Assembly (NCBI GenBank): GCA_003164655.1
Contig: PLTW01000096.1
Location: forward strand, 1-16,013
DNA from: Actinomycetota bacterium
Lineage (GTDB): Bacteria; Actinomycetota; Thermoleophilia; UBA2241
Length of the DNA stretch: 16,013 nucleotides
Direction of reading: 5' to 3'
Shown: in pieces, positions 1 to 6,405 of the stretch
Layout of the letters: each line of letters opens with the position of its first letter
Numbering within the stretch: the stretch's first letter is position 1
Made by a program: the position numbers and the translations under genes
Notes under the pieces: generated by a model
The model's input: only the letters and a program-made list of their open reading frames with translations
Databases searched by the model: none
Told to the model about the DNA's origin: nothing

Positions 1-949
1 GGACCCACGTCTGCACGCCCAGGATCGCCAGGCCGGTGATGCCCGTCGCCAGAAAGTAGACAGCGATGAACGTGCCCCACGGATTGAAGCGGCCGGGGGT
101 GATCGTGGTGCTTCCCAGGAACGCCGCGGCGAACGCGGGAAGCAGGAAGGTCGAACCGGAAGTCGGGTCTGACGCCCCGGCCGTTCCGGTGTACAGGACT
201 CCGGCGGCTGCGGCTATGATCCCGGCGGCGACGAAGCACCCCCAGCGCACGCGCCCGACGCGGATCCCGCTCAGGCGGGCGACGTTCGTGCCCCGTCCGA
301 CGAAGAGAATGCGGCGGCCTATGGCCGTAAAGTCGAATATGTACCACAGGAGCACGCACAGCAGCAGCCCGTAGTAGAACTCGAGCGATATGCCGAACAG
401 CCGACGCTCCACGACCCAGCTGCTCAGCCAGTTGGATACGCCGCTGATGGTCTGTGAGCCGCTGATCCACAGCGTGAGCCCCAGGATCACGGTACCGGTG
501 CCCAGCGTCACTATGAACGGGTCGATGTCGAAGACCATGACGAAGAACCCGTTGACGAGACCGATCAGGGCGCCGAGGGCGAGTGCGATGACGATCGCCA
601 CGCCGATGGGCACGCCGTGGTTTGCGTTCAACACGGCGACGACCATGCCCGACATGGTCAGCGTGGCCGCCACAGAGAGGTCGTAGTCGCCGGCCGTAAG
701 GGGTATCAGCAGCGCCAAGGCCAGCATGACGAGAGTCGTCTGCGTGCCGAACATCGTCGTGAAGTTGCGCACATTGAAGAATGTGTGGGGCGCCAGAATG
801 CTGAAGACGACGATCACGACGAGCCAAGCGCCAACGAGAGCGAAACGCTCGGCATAGTCGCCGAGATTGAGACTCTTCTTCGCCGGCTGAGGCCTGTTCT
901 CGACGGGCTCTAGGGGCCCGCCTGCCGACCCTGGGCTGACTTGGTTCAT
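1..949 (-). CDS. ABC transporter permease, ribose/xylose type (partial, C-terminus outside window)
   Basis: This is the membrane channel subunit of a carbohydrate-uptake-type ABC importer (RbsC/XylH-like family). The 316 codons visible start MNQVSPGSAG and, after a polar N-tail of about 40 residues, show alternating hydrophobic helices. They include the family-typical segment LIPLTAGDYDLSVAATLTMS (around residue 80) and a GRR-LFVGRGTNVARLSGI loop of the kind found in RbsC proteins. The reading frame runs off the window edge, so the end is missing only because of the cut. Its ATG overlaps the stop of the upstream ATPase gene by four bases (ATGA), which indicates translational coupling in one operon with ATPase and binding protein. 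Family membership is clear. The substrate is not visible in the sequence; a nucleoside, nucleobase or related compound is inferred from the neighbouring pyrimidine-degradation genes. Confidence 0.9.
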   Translation of the reverse strand, partial: MNQVSPGSAGGPLEPVENRPQPAKKSLNLGDYAERFALVGAWLVVIVVFSILAPHTFFNVRNFTTMFGTQTTLVMLALALLIPLTAGDYDLSVAATLTMSGMVVAVLNANHGVPIGVAIVIALALGALIGLVNGFFVMVFDIDPFIVTLGTGTVILGLTLWISGSQTISGVSNWLSSWVVERRLFGISLEFYYGLLLCVLLWYIFDFTAIGRRILFVGRGTNVARLSGIRVGRVRWGCFVAAGIIAAAAGVLYTGTAGASDPTSGSTFLLPAFAAAFLGSTTITPGRFNPWGTFIAVYFLATGITGLAILGVQTWV

Positions 950-2514
950 GCTGGGACCCTCGTATCCTCGTCTGGCCTGACCGTCCTGGCGCTCATGTAG
1001 CATTGTTCCGTGATTCGATCCTTGGTGATCTCGTCCCCGACCAGCGTGGACATGATCTGTCCGTCGTGAAAGACCAGTACCCTGTCGCAGATCGCCGCGA
1101 GCTGCTCGTAGTCGGAGCTTGCGCACACGACCGACATACCCTTGGCGGCGGCGCGTGTGATGGTCTCGAACACCTGCAGTCTCGCCCCTACGTCGACGCC
1201 CTGGGTGGGCTCGTGGACCAGGAGCACCTTCGGTGCGGCCTGCAGCCATTTCGCCAGGACGACCTTCTGCTGGTTGCCACCGCTCAAAGCCTGAAAGTCC
1301 ATCATCGGCTCGGGCGGGCGGACGTCGTACTGATGCAAGGCCCCCCGCGCGTCCTTGAGATAACGCCCCCGTTCGAGACGGTAGGGTCTGTACTGGTCGA
1401 TGACCTGCAGCATCACATTGTCGCGGACGAGCAGCGAACCTACTCCGGCGGAGCCCTGCCTGTCGGCCGGGATGAGCGCCATGCCGGCCTTGATGGCGGC
1501 CGCAGGCGACATGGTGGCCAGGTCGTGGTCGGCGCCGGCGATGGTCATGCGGCCGCTGACAGCGGGCGTGGCTCCGAACATCTGGTACGGCAGCTCCTCG
1601 AATCCGCTACCTACGAGGCCGATAAGGCCGAGGACTTCTCCCTCATTCAAGGCGAATGAAACGTTCTTGATAGTGCCGCCGCAGACGTCGGCGACGGACA
1701 CGTGGCTGCCCTCGCCGACGGTGTGCGTCCGGTGGGATGCCTCGAAGGCCTCGAGGCGCCTGCCGATGATCAGCTCGACGAGCTGGTCCTTTTCGGTTTC
1801 GGCACTCGTCACCGTTCCTTCGACTCGGCCATCGCGAAGCACCGTAACGCGGTCGGTGACCGCCAAGGCTTCGTCGAGGTCGTGCGACACGAAAAGCACG
1901 CTCGCCCCGAGCGCCACGCTCTTGCGAACCACGTCGAAAAGACGGTCCCTGTCGGACCGCGGCAGAAAGACCGTCGGCTCATCGAGGATCAGCAGCCCAC
2001 CGCGCGTGTCGTCGTTCTTGGTGTACTCGCCAAGGTCGTCAAGCGCCCTTACGATCGCCACGAGAGCGCGCTGCACCGCGGGCAGGTCTGTTATGCGCGC
2101 TCGCGGATCGATCTCGACGCCGAACCGGGCAAAAGCCTCTGCGGTCCGCTTGCGCTCCTGGCCCCACCGTATGAACCACTCGGATGTCGTCGAGATCCGC
2201 CAGGCCCGGAAGTTCTCGACCACCGTCAGCGAGGGCAGAAGCCCCAGATCCTGATGGACGAAACTGAGTCCGAGCTCGGAGGCGGAGCCGGTGCGCACCG
2301 GCAGCTTGACGGGGCGACCGTCGATTTCGAGTTCGCCGCCCGGGTCGGGGTGGTGATAGCCGGCCAGGATCTTGATGAGCGTCGACTTGCCACAACCGTT
2401 TTGGCCGACAAGGCCGTGGACCTCTCCACGTCGTATGCTGAGGCTGACATCGTCCAGCGCTCTCTGTCCGCCGAACGTCATGGACAGATTCCGCACGACG
2501 AGTGTCTGGTCCAC
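946..2514 (-). CDS. ABC transporter ATP-binding protein, two fused NBDs (RbsA/XylG type)
   Basis: This 522-residue cytoplasmic energising subunit of the importer has the usual length and double-domain layout of RbsA proteins. Domain 1 has a Walker A GQNGCGKST (37-45) and Walker B LLILDEPT (174-181), but its signature is degenerate (LPAVQRALVAIVRAL, 144-158), and a short insertion rich in Gly and Asp separates it from Walker B. Domain 2 has no P-loop Lys (GLVGSGFEEL, 299-308), as is common in this family, but keeps a perfect signature LSGGNQQK (410-417). Its Walker B reads VLLVHEPT (430-437), with His where the family has Asp. Translation begins at GTG with AGGAG eight bases upstream. The gene lies 47 bp after the binding-protein gene and overlaps the permease by 4 bp. 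The importer role is secure; the substrate is unknown. Confidence 0.93.
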   Translation of the reverse strand: MDQTLVVRNLSMTFGGQRALDDVSLSIRRGEVHGLVGQNGCGKSTLIKILAGYHHPDPGGELEIDGRPVKLPVRTGSASELGLSFVHQDLGLLPSLTVVENFRAWRISTTSEWFIRWGQERKRTAEAFARFGVEIDPRARITDLPAVQRALVAIVRALDDLGEYTKNDDTRGGLLILDEPTVFLPRSDRDRLFDVVRKSVALGASVLFVSHDLDEALAVTDRVTVLRDGRVEGTVTSAETEKDQLVELIIGRRLEAFEASHRTHTVGEGSHVSVADVCGGTIKNVSFALNEGEVLGLIGLVGSGFEELPYQMFGATPAVSGRMTIAGADHDLATMSPAAAIKAGMALIPADRQGSAGVGSLLVRDNVMLQVIDQYRPYRLERGRYLKDARGALHQYDVRPPEPMMDFQALSGGNQQKVVLAKWLQAAPKVLLVHEPTQGVDVGARLQVFETITRAAAKGMSVVCASSDYEQLAAICDRVLVFHDGQIMSTLVGDEITKDRITEQCYMSARTVRPDEDTRVPA

Positions 2515-2533
2515 GGCCTTGTCTCCTGCTGCC

Positions 2534-2560
2534 TAGCGCTCCGTTACCGCGAGTCCGCTA
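2534..2560 (-). other. Intercistronic imperfect hairpin between binding-protein and ATPase genes
   Basis: TAGCG and CGCTA arms enclose a further CTC/GAG pairing with a two-base bulge and a nine-base loop, just after the stop of the lipoprotein gene. There is no U-tract. Such a stem could stabilise the upstream message, so that more binding protein is made than ATPase. It is short and imperfect. Confidence 0.3.
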
Positions 2561-2561
2561 T

Positions 2562-3728
2562 TTACTGCGAGAGGCCCCAGAGCTTGTAGTACTGAGGCTT
2601 GTACTGGCCATAGCCCTGGGAGAAGTTCGCCGGGACGCCGGCCTCCGCCGCGTTTGTGCTGGTGAAGAGGCGGAACGGGATGTTCATGCTCTTCACGGTG
2701 CCCATGCCGCCGATCAGCCGCATCTCAGCGTCGGCGATCGCATGGCCGGCCCAGTCCAGGCTCTCGCCCAGGTCCATCTCGACCTTGCCCGTGCGGACGA
2801 GGTCGAGCACGAAAGGCGTACCGTTGAAGCCGATGACCTTGACCTTGCCGACAGAGTTGGTGGCCTGGATCGCCGGCGTGACGAACTCGGACATGCTGTC
2901 GTAGATGCAGACGATGTAGTCGAGTTGCGGGTCAGCCACGATGGCCGACTGCACGGTAGGCTTGATCTTGGTGCCCCAGTCGGGGATCGGAACGTTCACG
3001 AAGGTGAACTTGATGCCAGGGCCGTACGTGCCGAACTCGGAGCTGATGCCGGTCCTCATGGCTCCGGTCGAGACAATCTCGTCGGAGACGATCACCAGGA
3101 CATGCGCCGAGGGGTCCTTGGTGATGACCCAGTCGGCGAGCAGCCGTCCCGCCTTGTTGTAGTCGACGGGCAGGTTGGCACTGACGTTCGGCACGGTCTG
3201 CTCGATGCCCGAGAGATGGGACGAAACGACGAGGACCCCGGCCGACTTTGCGGCGTCGATCTGCGGCTTGAGAGCGTTCGGGTCGGGACCGGCCAGCAGG
3301 TCGACGAGGGAGTACTTCTGCGTGATGGCCGCCGAGAGGCCCTGCTGATACTGCGTGAGCTGGCCCTGGTTGTTCCACACCTTGAACTTATAGCCGACTG
3401 CCGAGGCGGCGTCGGCCATGCCCTTGTTCATCTGAACGTAGAACGGGTCGGTGCCAGTGCCGGGGATGCTGAGAATGGATTTGCCGGCCATGACCTTCTT
3501 GGCGTTGAACGCCGGGCCCGCCGCAACGAACGTCGGTACGGCCGAGAGCGGAGCGAGCGCCTGTTGTGCGTGAGCCTGGTCTGCCGCGGTGCTGCTGGAC
3601 GACGCCGAAGCCGATGGCGACGTCGAGCTCGAGGACGATGACGATGATCCACAGCCCATCGCCACGAGTGCCAGCACCACCAGTGCCGTCATCAGCACTG
3701 CCAGTGTTCCGAAACGCTTACGACTCAT
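2562..3728 (-). CDS. Sugar-type ABC transporter substrate-binding lipoprotein
   Basis: This is the extracytoplasmic ligand-binding subunit of the importer, 388 residues. The N-terminus MSRKRFGTLAVLMTALVV has a positively charged n-region and a hydrophobic core ending in AMGC, so Cys26 is the likely lipidated residue. A Ser/Ala-rich tether (about 27-50) follows, and then a periplasmic-binding-protein type I fold of the ribose/BMP class (GKSILSIPGTGTDPFYVQMNKGMADAA region, NAxLPVDYNKAG-like motif, IVCIYDSMSEFVTPAIQA). The frame extends 52 codons further upstream, but the ATG at 3728 is chosen because GGGGGA lies just before it and the signal peptide begins there. A good promoter lies about 65 bp upstream, so this is the first gene of the transporter operon. 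The ligand cannot be read from the sequence. Confidence 0.9.
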   Translation of the reverse strand: MSRKRFGTLAVLMTALVVLALVAMGCGSSSSSSSSTSPSASASSSSTAADQAHAQQALAPLSAVPTFVAAGPAFNAKKVMAGKSILSIPGTGTDPFYVQMNKGMADAASAVGYKFKVWNNQGQLTQYQQGLSAAITQKYSLVDLLAGPDPNALKPQIDAAKSAGVLVVSSHLSGIEQTVPNVSANLPVDYNKAGRLLADWVITKDPSAHVLVIVSDEIVSTGAMRTGISSEFGTYGPGIKFTFVNVPIPDWGTKIKPTVQSAIVADPQLDYIVCIYDSMSEFVTPAIQATNSVGKVKVIGFNGTPFVLDLVRTGKVEMDLGESLDWAGHAIADAEMRLIGGMGTVKSMNIPFRLFTSTNAAEAGVPANFSQGYGQYKPQYYKLWGLSQ

Positions 3729-3792
3729 CGTTCCCCCTGTCTGATGCTTTTGCTGACGAGTGCATGGTTTGTACGATCCTTCCTCGCGACCC

Positions 3793-3821
3793 ACTAGACC
3801 ATGAGTCCCTGAGGCTGTCAA
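3793..3821 (-). promoter_or_regulatory. Sigma-70-type promoter of the ABC transporter operon
   Basis: On the minus strand a perfect -35 TTGACA (3816-3821) is followed by a 17-base spacer and the -10 TCTAGT (3793-3798), four of six matches to TATAAT. A start of transcription near 3786 would leave a leader of roughly 58 bases before the lipoprotein ATG. This is the best conventional promoter in the window. Confidence 0.7.
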
Positions 3822-3857
3822 CAACGCTGCCGCGACGTACGAAACGCGGCTGGTGTC

Positions 3858-3884
3858 GTGCGCCCGAAGGAGAGAATCGGGCAC
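3858..3884 (-). terminator. Weak hairpin after carbamate kinase
   Basis: The minus-strand RNA can pair GTGC plus CCCGA with TCGGG plus GCAC, with one bulged base and a nine-base loop, shortly after the carbamate kinase stop. There is no U-tract. It separates the kinase gene from the transporter promoter and may act as a weak terminator. Confidence 0.3.
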
Positions 3885-3900
3885 TCGTCGCCGAGCCTGA

Positions 3901-4863
3901 TCACGGCAGGATGATCGTCCCAGTCTTGCCCTCCAGCGCCTCGACTGCCTTGTCGAGCGAACTGATGATCGCCCGTGCGCCGCCCTCTTGCACGAACTTG
4001 ATGGCCGAAGCCATCTTGGGACCCATGCTGCCCGGCAGGAAGTGACCCTCGGCAGCCAGCTGCTGCGCCTTTGCGACAGTCACTTCGCCGATCGGGGCTG
4101 CATCCGGCTTGCCGAAGTTCAGCAAGGCGTGCTCCACGTCGGTGAGCATCATGAAGGTGTCCGCGCCGATCGCTTGCGCCATGACCTCGCCGGCGCGGTC
4201 CTTGTCGATGACTGCCTCGAGCCCCTGGTAGTCGCCCTTGTCGTCCTGCATGACGGGGATACCGCCGCCGCCCGAGGCGATCACGATGATGCCGTCGGTC
4301 AGGATCTGCTGGATGGCCCGGGCCTCGACGTTGACGCTGGGGATGGGCGAGGGCACGCAGCGCCGCCAGCCCTTCTCCGCTCCCGGCTTTACCTCTTTGA
4401 CGACGTACTCCGGATGCTGGGCCTTCAGGGCCCGGGCCTCGTCTGCGGTGAAGAAGTTGCCGACGGGCTTGGAGGCCGTGTCGCCGCTGAACTCGGGGTC
4501 GTCGGGGTCGACGAGCACCTGGTTGATCACGGCGATCACGTCTATGTCTACGCCGCGCGCCTTGAGGTGCTTCTGCATGGTGTTCTGCAGCATGTAGCCG
4601 ATCTGGCCCTGGGTCATCGCGCCGATGACGTCGAGCGTCTGCACCGGCACCAGGTCCTTGGCCGCCTCCATCTGCACGCTCAGGTTGCCCGACTGGGGCC
4701 CATTGCCGTGCGTGATCGCCAGCCAGTCGTCGGGACCGAACTCGCTGACGATCCCGGCGAGCTGTTCGGCGGTCTTCTCGCAGTTCTCGAACTGCTCGGC
4801 GGTCGTGCCGGCCTCATGGGCCTGTTTGATGGCGTTGCCGCCAAGAGCGACCAGCAGCTTCAT
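3901..4863 (-). CDS. arcC: Carbamate kinase
   Basis: This cytoplasmic enzyme converts carbamoyl phosphate plus ADP to ATP, CO2 and ammonia. The 320-residue product has the usual length and all the amino-acid-kinase landmarks of carbamate kinase: LGGNAI (7-12), HGNGPQSG (52-59), KPVG (132-135), WRRCVPSPIP (166-175), SGGGGIPV (197-204), VIDKDRAG (218-225), TDVE (241-244) and GSMGPKMASA (278-287). The ATG at 4863 is preferred over an in-frame GTG four codons earlier because that GTG lies inside the Shine-Dalgarno sequence GGAGGT. It lies 236 bp after the transcarbamylase gene, on the same strand. No arginine deiminase is present, so a source of carbamoyl phosphate other than arginine is likely. 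Here the transcarbamylase acting on an N-carbamoyl amino acid from pyrimidines is the natural supplier (inference). Confidence 0.95.
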   Translation of the reverse strand: MKLLVALGGNAIKQAHEAGTTAEQFENCEKTAEQLAGIVSEFGPDDWLAITHGNGPQSGNLSVQMEAAKDLVPVQTLDVIGAMTQGQIGYMLQNTMQKHLKARGVDIDVIAVINQVLVDPDDPEFSGDTASKPVGNFFTADEARALKAQHPEYVVKEVKPGAEKGWRRCVPSPIPSVNVEARAIQQILTDGIIVIASGGGGIPVMQDDKGDYQGLEAVIDKDRAGEVMAQAIGADTFMMLTDVEHALLNFGKPDAAPIGEVTVAKAQQLAAEGHFLPGSMGPKMASAIKFVQEGGARAIISSLDKAVEALEGKTGTIILP

Positions 4864-5038
4864 TCGCACCTCCACTTATGTCGTCGATCGGTACCGCGGG
4901 TGTCGGAAACCCACCGTGAACCCGCGCGTTGTCTCTCTGTCTTGGAACGCACCCCCAGCCGGCCCCCGCTTCGCGGTCTTTCGAGAACCGGCATGGGCTC
5001 CGCGGAACACCGCGCTCTGGCGACGCGCCTGGGTGCGG

Positions 5039-5075
5039 CCCCGGCCGGCCGCGACGCAGTCGCGGCCGGCCGGGG
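5039..5075 (-). terminator. Perfect 17-bp GC-rich hairpin after the transcarbamylase gene
   Basis: Arms at 5039-5055 and 5059-5075 are exactly complementary, with a GCA loop. It begins 24 bp past the transcarbamylase stop. On the minus strand no T-run follows, so it would be a U-less terminator or an mRNA-stabilising stem ahead of carbamate kinase. If it terminates only partly, it would set the ratio between the two enzymes. Confidence 0.55.
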
Positions 5076-5099
5076 AAAAGCCGGAGTACCCTCCGCGGA

Positions 5100-6146
5100 T
5101 CAGCCGTTCATGATGAGCGACATGACCCCGTTCTGGGCGTGCATGCGGTTCTCGGCCTGGTCGTAGATCACGGAGTGCGGGCCGTCGGCGACTGCATCGG
5201 TGACCTCGTAGCTGCGGTCCATCGGCAGGCAGTGCATGTAGATGCTGTCGCGATGGGTGAGCTTCATGATCTTCTCGTCGCAGATCCAGTCCTTGTTGGC
5301 GTCGAACAGCTTGTCCTGCGCCTTCCAGTCGACCGCTTTGTCGGCATGGCCGAGGAACTCGATCGACGGCCAGCACTTGGGGTAGACGACGTCGGCGTCC
5401 TTGAAGGCCGCCTTCATGTCGTCTGTCTCGGTGAACGAACCGCCATAACGGGCCACGTTGTCCTTGGCATGCGCGATCTGCCTGGGGTCCAGTTCGAAAC
5501 CCTTGGGGCGCGCGAAGACCACGTGGGCGCCGAAGAGCGAGCTCACGGCCATCATCGAATGCGGCACGCTGACCGGCTTCTTGCGGCTCGGCGAGTACGC
5601 CCAGCTGATGACGATCTTCTTGCCTTCGAGTGTCCCGAGCTTCTCCTCCATGGTCATGAGGTCGGCCATGCCCTGGCAGGGGTGATACACGTCGTCTTCC
5701 ATGTTGATGACCGGCACGGACGCGGCCTTGGCGAACGCCCGCATGTAGTCGCTGGCGGCGCCGTACACCCAGTCGACGGAATCGCCGAGAATGCGGATAC
5801 AGATGGCCTCGCCGTAGCGCGAGAGCACGTTGGCCACGTCTTCGAGGCGCTCGGTGGAGTAGGCCTGTTCCTTGCCCGGCATCTGGGGAGTGTAGACGGC
5901 GTCCGTGGTGAGAAAGTTGGCGTGCCCGCCCATCTGGAAGATGCCCGTCTCGAAGCTGTTCCGCGTGCGCAGGCTCTTGGCGTAGAACATCAGGAAGATG
6001 GTCTGGCCCTTCAGAATCTCGTGCCTGACGCCACGCGCGTTCTCGAGCTTGAGCGCCTTTCCGGCGTCGAGCATCGTGACGATCTCTTCCTTGGTGAAGT
6101 CGGAAATGGCGATGAAGTCTCTACCCCTGAGCGATTTTACCTGCAT
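5100..6146 (-). CDS. Knotted-family carbamoyltransferase (YgeW / N-acetylornithine transcarbamylase-like)
   Basis: Transcarbamylases move a carbamoyl group between phosphate and an amine. This 348-residue protein has the carbamoyl-phosphate site SLRTR (58-62), HPCQ (155-158) and HCLP (305-308). It also has the segment WAYSPSRKKPVSVP (182-195) and a C-terminal DRSYEVTDAVADGP stretch, which place it with the knotted group (YgeW, N-acetyl- and N-succinylornithine enzymes) and not with catabolic ornithine transcarbamylase. Those families accept different amines, and the substrate here is not known. Between dihydropyrimidinase, carbamate kinase and a beta-alanine-type aminotransferase, the attractive inference is phosphorolysis of N-carbamoyl-beta-alanine. 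The start is fixed by AGGAGGT three bases before the ATG. A 259-bp region with palindromes lies upstream, so it probably has its own promoter. Confidence 0.88.
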   Translation of the reverse strand: MQVKSLRGRDFIAISDFTKEEIVTMLDAGKALKLENARGVRHEILKGQTIFLMFYAKSLRTRNSFETGIFQMGGHANFLTTDAVYTPQMPGKEQAYSTERLEDVANVLSRYGEAICIRILGDSVDWVYGAASDYMRAFAKAASVPVINMEDDVYHPCQGMADLMTMEEKLGTLEGKKIVISWAYSPSRKKPVSVPHSMMAVSSLFGAHVVFARPKGFELDPRQIAHAKDNVARYGGSFTETDDMKAAFKDADVVYPKCWPSIEFLGHADKAVDWKAQDKLFDANKDWICDEKIMKLTHRDSIYMHCLPMDRSYEVTDAVADGPHSVIYDQAENRMHAQNGVMSLIMNG

Positions 6147-6237
6147 GTTACCTCCTACTTGTCGCGGTTACTGATGGCGACGGATCGGGGCCCTTCTCGA
6201 CTGGAGCAGTGGTGTTCGCGGGCCTGGAATCGCCGTC

Positions 6238-6262
6238 ACTAGCAGAGACCGGAACGGTCTCT
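6238..6262 (-). promoter_or_regulatory. Palindrome next to a GCTAGT element upstream of the transcarbamylase gene
   Basis: AGAGACCG and CGGTCTCT (6244-6251 and 6255-6262) form a perfect 8-bp inverted repeat around a 3-base centre. On the minus strand it is followed directly by GCTAGT (6238-6243), which can be read as a -10 with TG before it (TGCTAGT). The start codon is about 90 bp downstream. It may be an operator overlapping the promoter, possibly for the adjacent PucR-family protein. Confidence 0.4.
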
Positions 6263-6283
6263 CATCCTAACGTGAGCGTGCGC

Positions 6284-6299
6284 GTGCGATTTCTCGCAC
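6284..6299. repeat. Short inverted repeat upstream of the transcarbamylase gene
   Basis: GTGCGA, a TTTC centre and TCGCAC make a 6-bp perfect inverted repeat, 21 bp from the 8-bp palindrome in the same intergenic region. It could be a second operator half or a small hairpin. No function is shown. Confidence 0.3.
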
Positions 6300-6371
6300 T
6301 CGCGACTTGCAATCATCGTAAGGCTTGGTCGAGGTCAAGGGTAACTGCAGATGCATACAGTTTAAAGCCCG

Positions 6372-6388
6372 GCGGTGCGCAACCGCAC
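6372..6388 (-). terminator. Weak hairpin after the PucR-family gene
   Basis: GCGGT and ACCGC, or alternatively GTGCG and CGCAC, can pair about 20 bp beyond the regulator stop. On the minus strand CGGGCTTT follows, a very short T-run. It is a candidate weak intrinsic terminator only. Confidence 0.3.
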
Positions 6389-6405
6389 ACCATGGTCCCC
6401 GTCGC

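Noticed and set aside
3729..3884. N-terminal extension of the binding lipoprotein
   Set aside because: The extension runs through the promoter and the ribosome-binding site, and would bury the signal peptide.
3901..6146. Arginine deiminase pathway (ornithine transcarbamylase plus carbamate kinase)
   Set aside because: There is no arginine deiminase or arginine/ornithine antiporter in the window. The transcarbamylase looks like the knotted group, and the neighbours are pyrimidine-degradation genes.
4929..6242. Long plus-strand open frame opposite the transcarbamylase
   Set aside because: It is the complement of a clear coding frame with conserved motifs, and lacks a ribosome-binding site or domain.
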